In this document: positions 24,804 to 33,306 of the stretch, one piece after another
Numbering within the stretch: position 1 is the stretch's first letter
Layout: each line of letters starts with the position of its first letter
From: Streptomyces flavotricini
GTDB taxonomy: Bacteria; Actinomycetota; Actinomycetes; Streptomycetales; Streptomycetaceae
Reading direction: 5' to 3'
Assembly: GCF_020639365.1 (NCBI RefSeq)
Contig: NZ_JAINUL010000001.1
Coordinates: forward strand, 4,487,354-4,551,353
Length of the DNA: 64,000 nt
The notes under the pieces: model-generated
Told to the model about the DNA's origin: nothing
Database searches by the model: none
What the model saw: the letters and a program-made list of their open reading frames with translations, nothing else
Translations under genes and position numbers: made by a program

Positions 24804-26341
24804 GCAGTCTCCTCCGCGGCACTCTCGTCGCTGTCGTCGTCGCCTTCTCCGCCCTCGGTGTAGCCGAGCTTGAACAGCGCCAGCGAGGGCGCGTAGCGGC
24901 CGCCGGGACAGCGCTCGTCGAGGTGGTGGAGCAGGTCGTACGCCCAGTCGCGGCCGAGCCGGTCGTGCCATTCGGACGGACCCAGCGGGTAGTTGACGCC
25001 GAGCCGCATCGCCGTGTCGATGTCCTCGGCGGTGGCCGCGCCGCGCGCGACGGCGTCGGCGGTCAGGTCGATCAGCATCGCGACGGTGCGGGCCACGATC
25101 ATGCCGGGCACGTCGCCGATGACGGAGACCTTCTTGCCGAGCTTCTGGAAGAGGCCGACCGCCTCGGCGAGGGTCCGCTCGCTGGTGTCCTCGCCGGCGG
25201 AGAGCGCGATCCGGGTGGCCCCGCGGTAGTCGAGCGCGAGGTCGAAGTAGACGACGTCGGCGAACTCGATCGAGGTCTTGCCGTCCGCGAGCACCAGTTG
25301 GCCCTCGCCGGGCAGCTGGATGTACGGACCCCCGTGCTCGGTGGAGGTGACCGCGATCCCGGCCTCCTCCAGCAGCTCGACGAGCCCGGCGGCGGGACCG
25401 AGGTCACCGACCACCGTGACCTTCTCCGGGGCCTCCTCGGGACCGGCGGTGTGCGGTGCCGCGGCCTCGGCGTCCGGGCCGTACGGGAACCATCCGTGCC
25501 CCGATTTGCGGCCCAGGCGGCCCGACTGGACCAGCCGGCGCTGCGCGAGGGACGGGGTGAACTTGGGGCTGCGGAAGAACGACTCCCACACGGACCGGGT
25601 GACGGCCTCGTTGACGTCCTGGCCGATCAGGTCGGTCAGCTGGAACGGACCCATCTTGAAGCCGCCGCACTCGCGGAGAACGGCGTCGATGGTGGCCGGG
25701 TCGGCGCCCTGCTCCTCGTACACCGCGAAGGCCTCGGCGTAGAAGGGGCGGGCGATCCGGTTGACGATGAAGCCGGGGGTGTCGGCGCAGCGGACCGGCG
25801 TCTTCCCCCAGCCCAGGACGGTGCGGTACGCGCGCTCGGCGGCGGCCGGCTCGGTCGCGAAACCGCTGACCACCTCGACGAGCGGGAGCAGCGGGGCCGG
25901 GTTGAAGAAGTGCAGGCCGAGGAAGCGGCCGGGGTGCGCGAGACCGGCGGCGAGCTCGGTGACGGAGAGGGAGGAGGTGTTGGTCGCCAGCAGGGCGTCC
26001 GGCGAAACCACCTCTTCGAGCGTTTCGAAGAGGGCGCGCTTGACGTTGGCGTCCTCGACGACGGCCTCGATGACGAGCGCGGCGCCCGCGAGGTCGGCGA
26101 GGGCGGAGGCCGCCTCGATCCGGCCGATCGCGTCCTCGGCGTCGGCGCGGTCGAGGCGGCCCTTCGCGGCCATGCGGTCGACGCGGTCCTGGACGATCCC
26201 GACACCGCCGGCGGCGAGACTGGCGTTGATGTCGTAGATCAGCACCCGGTGACCTGCGAGAAGGGCGACCTGGGCGATGCCCTGCCCCATGGTGCCGGCG
26301 CCGACGACCGCCACAGTGCGGGACCGCTCGATTGCTGTCAT
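24800..26341 (-). CDS. paaH: 3-hydroxyacyl-CoA dehydrogenase, phenylacetate pathway
   Basis: The 513-residue NAD-dependent dehydrogenase has a Rossmann fold VAVVGAGTMGQGIAQVALLAGH, ATNTSSLSVTELA, and the catalytic-region block LGLHFFNPAPLLPLVEVV. A duplicated C-terminal helical domain contains GFIVNRIARPFYAEA and a second copy, GMIVARTVAMLIDLTADAV. The length and doubled C-terminus fit PaaH, which oxidises 3-hydroxyadipyl-CoA. The ATG at 26341 was chosen for the NAD motif at its proper distance; longer frames enter the divergent promoter. It is followed by paaR and divergent from paaN. Confidence 0.87.
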   Translation of the reverse strand: MTAIERSRTVAVVGAGTMGQGIAQVALLAGHRVLIYDINASLAAGGVGIVQDRVDRMAAKGRLDRADAEDAIGRIEAASALADLAGAALVIEAVVEDANVKRALFETLEEVVSPDALLATNTSSLSVTELAAGLAHPGRFLGLHFFNPAPLLPLVEVVSGFATEPAAAERAYRTVLGWGKTPVRCADTPGFIVNRIARPFYAEAFAVYEEQGADPATIDAVLRECGGFKMGPFQLTDLIGQDVNEAVTRSVWESFFRSPKFTPSLAQRRLVQSGRLGRKSGHGWFPYGPDAEAAAPHTAGPEEAPEKVTVVGDLGPAAGLVELLEEAGIAVTSTEHGGPYIQLPGEGQLVLADGKTSIEFADVVYFDLALDYRGATRIALSAGEDTSERTLAEAVGLFQKLGKKVSVIGDVPGMIVARTVAMLIDLTADAVARGAATAEDIDTAMRLGVNYPLGPSEWHDRLGRDWAYDLLHHLDERCPGGRYAPSLALFKLGYTEGGEGDDDSDESAAEETA

Positions 26342-26363
26342 GTCCTGATCCTCCCGCACCGGG

Positions 26364-26372
26364 TTATCCACA
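26364..26372 (+). promoter_or_regulatory. DnaA box
   Basis: TTATCCACA, an exact E. coli-type DnaA box, lies in the paaH/paaN divergent region 23 bases before the paaH start. A single box; function uncertain. Confidence 0.45.
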
Positions 26373-26396
26373 GGCCTGCCGGGCCCTCTTGTCCCG

Positions 26397-26410
26397 ACCG
26401 ATCGTTCGGT
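26397..26410. promoter_or_regulatory. PaaR operator between paaH and paaN
   Basis: ACCGATCGTTCGGT, an imperfect palindrome fitting ACCGNNCGNNCGGT, lies in the 168-bp divergent region, 56 bases from the paaH start and 100 from paaN. The inverse complement is present exactly in front of paaA at 32236. Confidence 0.7.
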
Positions 26411-26509
26411 TACTCTAACTCCAGTCTGCCTCTTCTTCACCCGCCCCTGCCTGATCTCAGTCTGCGACCCAGCCTGATCTTGCCCGGCTCAACGAGGAGT
26501 TGGTCCCTG

Positions 26510-28192
26510 ATGGCCGCCGAGCTCACCGTCCCCCAGCTGTCCGACAAGCACCGGTCCACCCTGGACCAGGCTCTGGCGGCCATCCGCAGCCGCGCCTACT
26601 GGTCCCCGCATCCGGAGCACCCCAAGGCCTACGGCGAGACCGCCCCGGCCGACGGGCTGGCCGCCTTCGAGGCCGTCCGCGGCACCCGGTTCGACCTGGA
26701 CCAGCCCGGAACCGACGGCTGGACCGGCGCGGAGGTGTCCCCGTACGGCCCCGAGCTGGCCGTCGAGTACCCGCACGCCGACCCGGACGTGCTGCTTCCC
26801 GCCATGAAGGCCGGCATGGGCGCCTGGCGGGACGCCGGGCCCGAGGCGCGCGCCCTGGTCTGCATCGAGATCCTGGCCCGGATCGGCGCGCGGACGCACG
26901 AGTTCGCGCACGCTGTCATGCACACCAGCGGCCAGGCCTTCATGATGGCGTTCCAGGCGGGCGGCCCGCACGCCCAGGACCGTGGCCTGGAGGCGGTGGC
27001 GTACGCGTACGCGGAGCAGACCCGCGTCCCCGCCCAGGCCGACTGGTCGAAGCCGCAGGGCAAGAAGGACCCGCTGGAGCTCGGCAAGACCTTCACGGCC
27101 GTTCCGCGCGGCGTCTCGCTGATGATCGGCTGCAACACCTTCCCGACCTGGAACGGCTACCCGGGCCTGTTCGCCTCCCTGGCCACGGGCAACGCGGTGC
27201 TGGTCAAGCCGCACCCGCGCGCCGTGCTCCCGCTGGCGCTGACCGTGAAGGTCGCCCGCGAGGTCCTCGCCGAGGCGGGCTTCGACCCGAACCTGGTGGC
27301 GCTGGCCGTGGAGCGGCCGGGCGAGGGCATCGCCAAGACCCTGGCCGTCCGCCCCGAGATCAAGCTGATCGACTACACCGGCTCGACCGAGTTCGGGGAC
27401 TGGCTGGAGACCAACGCCCGCCAGGCGCAGGTCTACACGGAGAAGGCCGGCGTCAACACGGTCCTCGTCGACTCGACCTCGAACTACAAGGGGATGCTGT
27501 CCAACCTGGCGTTCTCGCTGTCCCTCTACAGCGGCCAGATGTGCACCACCCCGCAGAACCTGCTGATCCCGCGGGACGGCATCGAGACGGACGCCGGCCA
27601 CAAGGCGTACGACGAGGTCGTCGCCGACCTCGCGGCCTCGGTCAGCGGCCTGCTGGGCGACGACGCCCGGGCCAACGCGCTGCTCGGCGCCCTGGTCAAC
27701 CCGGACGTCAAGACCCGTCTGGAGGCGGCGGCGGGCCTCGGCGAGGTGGCGCTGGCCTCGCGCGAGGTGGTGAACCCGGAGTTCCCGGACGCGGTGGTCC
27801 GCACCCCGGTGATGGTCAAGCTGGACGCGGCCAAGGCCGACCCGGAGGCCCCGTACCTGTCGGAGTGCTTCGGCCCGGTGTCCTTCGCGGTGGCCGTGGA
27901 CTCCACGGCGGACGCCCTGGAGCTCCTGCGCCGCACGGTGCGCGAGAAGGGTGCGATGACCGTCGGCGCCTACACCACTTCGGCGCAGACCGAGCGGGCC
28001 ATCGAGGAGGTCTGCCTGGAGGAGTCGGCGCAGCTCTCCCTGAACCTGACGGGCGGGGTCTACGTCAACCAGACCGCGGCCTTCTCGGACTTCCACGGCT
28101 CGGGCGGCAACCCGGCGGCCAACGCGGCGCTGTGTGACGGGGCCTTCGTCTCGAACCGCTTCCGCATGGTGGAGATCCGCCGCCAGGCCTGA
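26510..28192 (+). CDS. paaN: Phenylacetate degradation aldehyde dehydrogenase PaaN
   Basis: The 560-residue aldehyde dehydrogenase-fold protein is of the stand-alone PaaN type. Family marks are CNTFPTWNGYPGLFASLATGNAVLVKPHP for cofactor binding, DYTGSTEFGDWL, and the nucleophile region SLYSGQMCTTPQNLLIP with the active-site Cys. Family knowledge: this enzyme oxidises the ring-cleaved semialdehyde formed from oxepin-CoA, a job done by the ALDH half of PaaZ elsewhere. No hydratase domain is fused here. The ATG at 26510 follows GAGGAG; a longer upstream frame is antisense to paaH and rejected. Confidence 0.87.
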   Translation: MAAELTVPQLSDKHRSTLDQALAAIRSRAYWSPHPEHPKAYGETAPADGLAAFEAVRGTRFDLDQPGTDGWTGAEVSPYGPELAVEYPHADPDVLLPAMKAGMGAWRDAGPEARALVCIEILARIGARTHEFAHAVMHTSGQAFMMAFQAGGPHAQDRGLEAVAYAYAEQTRVPAQADWSKPQGKKDPLELGKTFTAVPRGVSLMIGCNTFPTWNGYPGLFASLATGNAVLVKPHPRAVLPLALTVKVAREVLAEAGFDPNLVALAVERPGEGIAKTLAVRPEIKLIDYTGSTEFGDWLETNARQAQVYTEKAGVNTVLVDSTSNYKGMLSNLAFSLSLYSGQMCTTPQNLLIPRDGIETDAGHKAYDEVVADLAASVSGLLGDDARANALLGALVNPDVKTRLEAAAGLGEVALASREVVNPEFPDAVVRTPVMVKLDAAKADPEAPYLSECFGPVSFAVAVDSTADALELLRRTVREKGAMTVGAYTTSAQTERAIEEVCLEESAQLSLNLTGGVYVNQTAAFSDFHGSGGNPAANAALCDGAFVSNRFRMVEIRRQA

Positions 28193-28236
28193 CGGCGACG
28201 GCAGGGGCGGGCCCGGCGTGGCGGCGCCGGGCCCGC

Positions 28237-28267
28237 TTGACCCTCGACCTGGTGGAGGTCCCAGAGT
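28237..28267 (+). promoter_or_regulatory. MerR-type promoter with long spacer
   Basis: TTGACC (28237-28242) and CAGAGT (28262-28267) are separated by 19 bases. The inverted repeat GACCT-5-AGGTC (28246-28260) sits in the spacer. That geometry is characteristic of MerR-controlled promoters, so autoregulation of the next gene is likely. Transcription would begin close to the translation start, possibly leaderless. Confidence 0.6.
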
Positions 28268-28286
28268 CGTGGGTGTGGAGAGCGAC

Positions 28287-29312
28287 ATGCGCAGCATCGG
28301 CGAGATGGGCCGGGACAGCGGCCTGGGGGTGAGCGCCCTGCGGTTCTACGACCGCGCGGGCGTCCTCGTACCGGCGTGGGTGGACCCGGTGACCGGGTAC
28401 CGCTGGTACGCGCCCGAGCAGTTCGGCGAGGCCCGGCTGCTGGCCCGGCTGCGGCGCTCCGGAATGCCGCTCGCGGACATCCGGCTGGTGCTGGCCGGCT
28501 GGGCCGGCGGGGACACCGGCCTGGTGCCCCGGCTGCTCGACGGGCATCTGCGGCGGCTCGAACGCGGGCTGGCCGACGCCCGCGAGGAGCTCTCCACCGT
28601 ACGAGCCCTACTCGGACACAAGGAGACCTCCATGACCACCGCCACCGCCGGCACCCGGCTGACCGTGCCGGGCAGCGAGCTCGCGGCCGCCCTGGACGCC
28701 GTGCGCCACGCCGCCGGAACCGATCCCGAGCTGCCCGTGCTCGGCGGGATCCACTTCGACATCGAGGGCGACGCCCTGCACCTCGTGGCCACGGACCGCT
28801 ACCGGATGGCCGTCGCCCGTACGCCCACCGCCGGCCACGGCGGCGGCCGGATCCAGGTGACCGTGCCCACCCCGCTCGCCGACGCGATGCGCGCCCTGCT
28901 GACCGGCGAAGCCCCGGCCCGCCTCACCGTGGACGGGGGCAAGGTGGAGCTGGAGACCGAGGGCCGCCAGGCCGCCGGGCAGAGCCTCGGCGAGGATTTC
29001 CCCGACTACCGCCGCCTCACCCGGCTGCCCGGGGGCCGCCGCCTCACCCTGGACGTACCGGCCCTGAGGCGGGCCCTCGGCGAGCAGGACGGCGAGGTGT
29101 GCGTCCTCGCCCTCACGGACACCGTGGCCGTCGGCGACGACGACGCGGCCGGGGACCGGGTGGGGGTCAACCCCGCCTTCCTGCTCGACGCGCTGGCCGT
29201 CGGGGACGAACTGCTGCTGGAGTACATCGGGCCCAAGGCCCCGCTCGTCCTGCTGCGCCCCGACGTCGAGGACGCCTTCTCGCTCCTGATGCCGGTCAGT
29301 CTCGAGGCATGA
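28287..29312 (+). CDS. MerR regulator fused to DNA polymerase III beta-clamp-like domain
   Basis: The 341-residue fusion has a MerR winged helix and coiled dimer helix at residues 1-110 (MRSIGEMGRDSGLGVSALRFYDRAG, GYRWYAPEQFGEARLLARL). From about 120 a region resembles sliding-clamp (DnaN) folds: LTVPGSELAAALDAV, PVLGGIHFDIEGDALHLVATDRYRMAVA, FPDYRRL, GVNPAFLLDALAV and the C-terminal PLVLLRP...LLMPV. An internal ATG at codon 116 (28632) is preceded by AAGGAG six bases upstream, so a clamp-only product may also be made. In-frame GTG starts at 28269 and 28275 are alternatives. Its 3' end overlaps the convergent methyltransferase by 17 bases. Confidence 0.8.
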   Translation: MRSIGEMGRDSGLGVSALRFYDRAGVLVPAWVDPVTGYRWYAPEQFGEARLLARLRRSGMPLADIRLVLAGWAGGDTGLVPRLLDGHLRRLERGLADAREELSTVRALLGHKETSMTTATAGTRLTVPGSELAAALDAVRHAAGTDPELPVLGGIHFDIEGDALHLVATDRYRMAVARTPTAGHGGGRIQVTVPTPLADAMRALLTGEAPARLTVDGGKVELETEGRQAAGQSLGEDFPDYRRLTRLPGGRRLTLDVPALRRALGEQDGEVCVLALTDTVAVGDDDAAGDRVGVNPAFLLDALAVGDELLLEYIGPKAPLVLLRPDVEDAFSLLMPVSLEA

Positions 29313-30066
29313 CCTTCGGCCCGCCCCAGTGGAAGAGGGTCATGGCCACGCTGGTGGCCAGGTTGTAGCTGGAGACCTGCGGGCGCATCGGGAGGGAGAC
29401 CAGGTGGTCGGCCCGCTCGCGCAGCTCGGGTGAGATGCCGTGGCGCTCCGAGCCGAAGGCGAGCAGGGCGTCGTCCGGGAGGGTGAGGGCGCGGATGTCC
29501 TCGCCCTCCGGGTCGAGCGCGTACACCGGCCCTGCGGGCAGGGTGTCGAGGTCCACCCGGTCCACGGTGGTGGCGTAGTGCAGACCGGCTCCGGCGCGGA
29601 CCACGTTGGGGTGCCAGGGGTCGAGGTCGCCGCGGGTGACGACGCCGGTGGCGCCGAAGCCCGCGGCGAGCCGGACGACGGCGCCGACGTTGCCGAGGTT
29701 GCGGGGGTTGTCGAGGACGACCACGGGCGCGGTCCGCGGCCTCCGGTCGAGCCGGGCCCGCCCCTCGGCCCGGTCGGGCCGCACGGCCAGCGCCGCGACC
29801 CCGGTGGGATGCACCCGGTTCACGAGCACCCGCAGCTCTCCCGCGCGTACGAGCCGGGCCACGTCCGCCGCCACGTCCGGAGCCAGGTCGGCGGCCAGCG
29901 CCCGTACGCCGTCGGGATCGTCGGCCACCACCATCCGCACGTCGGCCCCGAACCGCAGCGCGTGCTTCAGCGCGTGGAACCCGTCGAGGAGTACGAGGTC
30001 CCCCCGCCCGGCGGCCTCCCGCCACTGCCGTGCGCTCTCGTCGGGACTCCCGTGCTGCTCAGTCAT
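29296..30066 (-). CDS. TrmH/SpoU-family RNA methyltransferase
   Basis: The 256-residue SPOUT methyltransferase has an N-terminal substrate-binding domain with FHALKHALRFGADVRMVV and a C-terminal knotted SpoU domain. The three motifs are seen: VVVLDNPRNLGNVGAVVRLAAGFGA, ALLAFGSERHGISPEL and SLPMRPQVSSYNLATSVAMTLFHWG. Family members 2'-O-methylate rRNA or tRNA using SAM; the target is not readable here. The ATG at 30066 is the only plausible start. The 3' end overlaps the MerR-clamp gene convergently. Confidence 0.88.
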   Translation of the reverse strand: MTEQHGSPDESARQWREAAGRGDLVLLDGFHALKHALRFGADVRMVVADDPDGVRALAADLAPDVAADVARLVRAGELRVLVNRVHPTGVAALAVRPDRAEGRARLDRRPRTAPVVVLDNPRNLGNVGAVVRLAAGFGATGVVTRGDLDPWHPNVVRAGAGLHYATTVDRVDLDTLPAGPVYALDPEGEDIRALTLPDDALLAFGSERHGISPELRERADHLVSLPMRPQVSSYNLATSVAMTLFHWGGPKVMPRD

Positions 30067-30130
30067 ACCGCCGAGCGTACGGGCCGCGGCCCGGGCCCTC
30101 CGCCCCCTGCCCTCCTGCCCGCCCTTCGCT

Positions 30131-31375
30131 CTAGCGCGGGCTCGGGCTCGGGTCCGCCGGCGCTGCGGCCGCGGCCGCAGCGGCGTCCGGGGCTTCCGGG
30201 GCTTCCGGGGCCGCGTCCGGCGCGGGAAGCACCCTGCGCACCCCGCCCGAGGCCCTGGCGCCCAGCCAGAGGAGAAACACCGTCGGCAGGAACACCGCGT
30301 CAGCGGCGATCATCGCCAGAGAGAAGAACGGCAGCCCCAGCAGCACCGCGATCCCCGCGTGCTCCAGCATCATCAAGGCCAGCAGCACGTTCTTGATCCG
30401 CCGGTTGAACACCGTGAACGGGAACGCGACCTGCACCGCCACCGTCCCGTACGACAGCAGCATCACCATCGTCCCGCTCCCCGCCAGGACCCCGGACAGC
30501 CCCGGCCACGGGGAGAAGTAGTCCAGCCCGAGCGGGTAGTACAGCGCGGTGCCGTCCTGCCACCGCGACCCCTGGATCTTGTACCAGCCGGCCGTCGCGT
30601 AGATCAGGCAGACCTCAGCCATGATCACCAGCAGCCCCGCGTTGTGCACCAGGTTCGCCAGGACGTCCAGGACGGCCCGTCCCTCGCCCTCCGGCTCGTA
30701 GCGGTCCACCATCCACCACAGCGCGCCCACGACCCACAGCGCCGCGAACGCCGCCAGCCAGCCGAGGCCGAACCCCTCCGTCACCGCCCCGTACGCGAAC
30801 ACCGCGCCCAGCACGCCCCACAGCACCGGCCCGGCCGCCCCCGCCGAGGCCGAACCGCGCAGCCGCGCGCGCCGCGCGTCCAGCGACCACACCTGCGCGC
30901 ACCGCGTCAGCACCAGGTAGATCGCCATCAGGTGGATGACGTTGTCCCCGCCGTCGCCCATGAACACGCTGCGGTTCTGCAGCGACAGCACCCCGACCAT
31001 GAACACCACGGACGTCGCCCGCGTCCGCCAGCCCAGCATCAGCAGCAGGCTCGACAGCACCGACACCGCGTAGACGGTCTGGAACCACACTCCCGAGTCC
31101 GACCACATCAGCACGGAGAAGGCGTGGTTCGAGGCGATCAGGCGCTCCGCCAGCCCGAAGCTCCAGGGCCCGTCCGGCCCGTACAGCTCGCCGCGGTGCG
31201 GGAACTCCCGCAGCAGGAAGAACAGCCAGGTCGCCGAGAAGCCGATCCGGACGACGGCGCTCTGGTACGGGCCCAGCGCCCTCCCGCTGACCCGGGCGAC
31301 CGCCCGCCCGGCGGCGGCGCGCGCCCGGGCGACCGCCGGCGTGGCCTCCGGTGCCCGCCTCACAGCGTCCACCAC
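30131..31375 (-). CDS. HTTM-domain multipass membrane protein
   Basis: The 414-residue membrane protein has about ten hydrophobic helices and the HTTM (vitamin K gamma-carboxylase-like) layout. Marks are VVRIGFSATWLFFLLREFPHR near the N-terminus, NRSVFMGDGGDNVIHLMAIYLVL, LIYATAGWYKIQGSRWQDGTALYYPLGLDYFSPWP, and LEHAGIAVLLGLPFFSLAMIAAD. The tail is Ala/Pro-rich. The GTG at 31375 follows GGGAG and overlaps the end of the upstream DUF5819 gene (stop 31360), so the two are translationally coupled. GTGs at 31372 and 31363 are alternatives. The substrate is unknown; carboxylase activity is not assumed. Confidence 0.8.
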   Translation of the reverse strand: MVDAVRRAPEATPAVARARAAAGRAVARVSGRALGPYQSAVVRIGFSATWLFFLLREFPHRGELYGPDGPWSFGLAERLIASNHAFSVLMWSDSGVWFQTVYAVSVLSSLLLMLGWRTRATSVVFMVGVLSLQNRSVFMGDGGDNVIHLMAIYLVLTRCAQVWSLDARRARLRGSASAGAAGPVLWGVLGAVFAYGAVTEGFGLGWLAAFAALWVVGALWWMVDRYEPEGEGRAVLDVLANLVHNAGLLVIMAEVCLIYATAGWYKIQGSRWQDGTALYYPLGLDYFSPWPGLSGVLAGSGTMVMLLSYGTVAVQVAFPFTVFNRRIKNVLLALMMLEHAGIAVLLGLPFFSLAMIAADAVFLPTVFLLWLGARASGGVRRVLPAPDAAPEAPEAPDAAAAAAAAPADPSPSPR

Positions 31376-32151
31376 GGCAGCTCCCGGTAGTACGTCTGGG
31401 TGTCGGTCTTCTCGTCGCTCCACGGCGGCGCCGGCACCGCCCGCGTCGCCGAGCGCAGCTGGATCCGTACGATCTCGCCCCGCGCGCCGGTCCCGTCGTC
31501 CGTGAGCCGGCTCAGCGCGATCCGGCGCAGGTACTGCTCCGACAGTTCGCCGCGCTCGCCGATCGGCTTGTTGTCCTCGTCGTGCGAGCCGGTGAAGAAG
31601 TCCCAGGCCCGGCGCAGCTCGTTCTGCCGGGTATGGCTCGGCAGCAGGCCGTGCCGGATCGCCGCGCCGTCCTCGGCCGACAGATCGCGCCAGCCGACGG
31701 GGATCAGCTCACCGCCGAGGCGGGAGCGGACCTCGGCCCGCACCTCGACCGCGATGTTCTGCTGCAGCGGGTTGGGGGCGAAGAGCTTCCAGTTCTGTTC
31801 GAACTCGGGGTAGATCCAGCCGTCGACCGTCTGCGCGTGCTGCTTGCTCACCGTGTTGGACGGGGCGACGTGCAGGAAGACCAGCGCCAGGTGACCGCAG
31901 GCGGCGAGGCCCACGACGGCCAGCGCGAGGGCCGTGACGACGCGGTACGGGGCGGACAGGCCCGCGATCCCGGGAACCCGCGGAGGCGTCGCCCGTTCGG
32001 CGGCCCCTTCGGCGGGGGGCTCGACCGGCGGATCCGCCGGGGGACGGGCCGACGGGACGGGGGCGGCCGCCGCGGCGGCGACCGGTGGATCGATCGGCGG
32101 AACGGCCTGCGGAACGTCTGCTTCCGCGGGCTCGCGCTCGTTCGATTCCAT
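31360..32151 (-). CDS. DUF5819-family membrane protein
   Basis: The 263-residue protein has a Pro/Ala/Glu-rich cytoplasmic N-terminus (1-75), a single membrane span (VVTALALAVVGLAACGHLALVFLHV) and an outer domain. The outer domain carries the family block WIYPEFEQNWKLFAPNPLQQNI and ends in SDEKTDTQTYYRELPWWTL. Such proteins commonly accompany HTTM proteins in actinobacteria, and here the genes overlap, so the products probably act as a complex. The ATG at 32151 was chosen over an upstream GTG frame that runs into the paaA promoter. Function unknown. Confidence 0.75.
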   Translation of the reverse strand: MESNEREPAEADVPQAVPPIDPPVAAAAAAPVPSARPPADPPVEPPAEGAAERATPPRVPGIAGLSAPYRVVTALALAVVGLAACGHLALVFLHVAPSNTVSKQHAQTVDGWIYPEFEQNWKLFAPNPLQQNIAVEVRAEVRSRLGGELIPVGWRDLSAEDGAAIRHGLLPSHTRQNELRRAWDFFTGSHDEDNKPIGERGELSEQYLRRIALSRLTDDGTGARGEIVRIQLRSATRAVPAPPWSDEKTDTQTYYRELPWWTL

Positions 32152-32235
32152 CCCGCCCCGATCATCCGGCGTCCACAGGGTTGACCTCAGAGGTTGACAC
32201 CCTACGGGCCGCCGACCCACCATTGAAGAGTACGA

Positions 32236-32249
32236 ACCGAACGATCGGT
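32236..32249. promoter_or_regulatory. PaaR operator in front of paaA
   Basis: ACCGAACGATCGGT is the exact reverse complement of the box at 26397. An 18-bp stretch including flanks (AACCGAACGATCGGTCGG) is shared between the two promoters. It lies 38 bases before the paaA ATG, where it would block RNA polymerase. Confidence 0.72.
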
Positions 32250-32286
32250 CGGTCGGGCGGTCAACAATCTCTGGCAGGGGGCCGGG

Positions 32287-33306
32287 ATGGTGGCAGTGAC
32301 CCCGGAAACGGGGCAGGACTCAGGCCTCGGGGCTGACCTCGGGGCACAGCTCGCGGCGGCCTTCGACGCCGCGGTGGCGGCCGAGGAGCGCGTCGAGCCG
32401 CGGGACTGGATGCCCGAGGCGTACCGCGCCTCGCTGGTCCGCCAGATGGCCCAGCACGCCCACTCCGAGATCATCGGAATGCAGCCCGAGGCCAACTGGA
32501 TCACCCGCGCGCCCTCGCTGCGCCGCAAGGCGATCCTGATGGCCAAGGTCCAGGACGAGGCCGGTCACGGGCTCTACCTGTACAGCGCCGCCGAGACCCT
32601 GGGCACCAGCCGCGACGAGCTGCTCGACAAGCTCCACTCCGGCAAGCAGAAGTACTCGTCGATCTTCAACTACCCCACTCTGACCTGGGCCGATGTCGGC
32701 GCGATCGGCTGGCTGGTGGACGGCGCGGCGATCACCAACCAGGTGCCGATCTGCCGCTGCTCGTACGGGCCGTACGCCCGCGCGATGGTCCGGATCTGCA
32801 AGGAGGAGTCCTTCCACCAGCGCCAGGGCTTCGAGCTCCTCATGGCCCTGTCCAAGGGCACCGAGGCGCAGCACGCGATGGCGCAGGACGCCGTGAACCG
32901 CTGGTGGTGGCCCTCGCTGATGATGTTCGGCCCGCCGGACGACGAATCGGCGCACTCCGCGCAGTCCATGGCCTGGCGGATCAAGCGGCACTCCAATGAC
33001 GAGCTGCGCCAGCGCTTCGTGGACATCGCCGTTCCACAGGCCGAGGCGCTGGGCCTGACCCTGCCCGACCCGGACCTCAAGTGGAACGAGGAGCGCGGGC
33101 ACCACGACTTCGGCGCGATCGACTGGGCCGAGTTCTGGGACGTGCTCAAGGGCAACGGCCCGTGCAACGAGCAGCGGATCGGCCAGCGCCGCCGGGCCCA
33201 CGAGGAAGGCGCCTGGGTCCGCGAGGCGGCCGCGGCGTACGCGGAGAAGCACAGCGCACACCACGCCGCACAGAACGCGGCGACGAACGAGGAGGCAGGG
33301 GTATGA
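32287..33306 (+). CDS. paaA: Phenylacetyl-CoA 1,2-epoxidase subunit PaaA
   Basis: The 339-residue catalytic di-iron subunit of the multicomponent monooxygenase epoxidises phenylacetyl-CoA. Carboxylate/His iron ligands lie in the helical bundle, with the family blocks KVQDEAGHGLYLYSAAETLG (EXXH) and RICKEESFHQRQGFELL (EXXH). MQPEANWITRAPSLRRKA and WWWPSLMMFGPPDDES are also typical. It has about 15 extra N-terminal residues. It is the first gene of paaABCDE, with each junction overlapping or abutting, under the PaaR box at 32236. Confidence 0.95.
   Translation: MVAVTPETGQDSGLGADLGAQLAAAFDAAVAAEERVEPRDWMPEAYRASLVRQMAQHAHSEIIGMQPEANWITRAPSLRRKAILMAKVQDEAGHGLYLYSAAETLGTSRDELLDKLHSGKQKYSSIFNYPTLTWADVGAIGWLVDGAAITNQVPICRCSYGPYARAMVRICKEESFHQRQGFELLMALSKGTEAQHAMAQDAVNRWWWPSLMMFGPPDDESAHSAQSMAWRIKRHSNDELRQRFVDIAVPQAEALGLTLPDPDLKWNEERGHHDFGAIDWAEFWDVLKGNGPCNEQRIGQRRRAHEEGAWVREAAAAYAEKHSAHHAAQNAATNEEAGV

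Noticed and set aside
24923..26509. N-terminal extension of the paaN reading frame through the paaH locus
   Set aside because: It is antisense to paaH. The true start at 26510 has a ribosome site and matches the PaaN family length.
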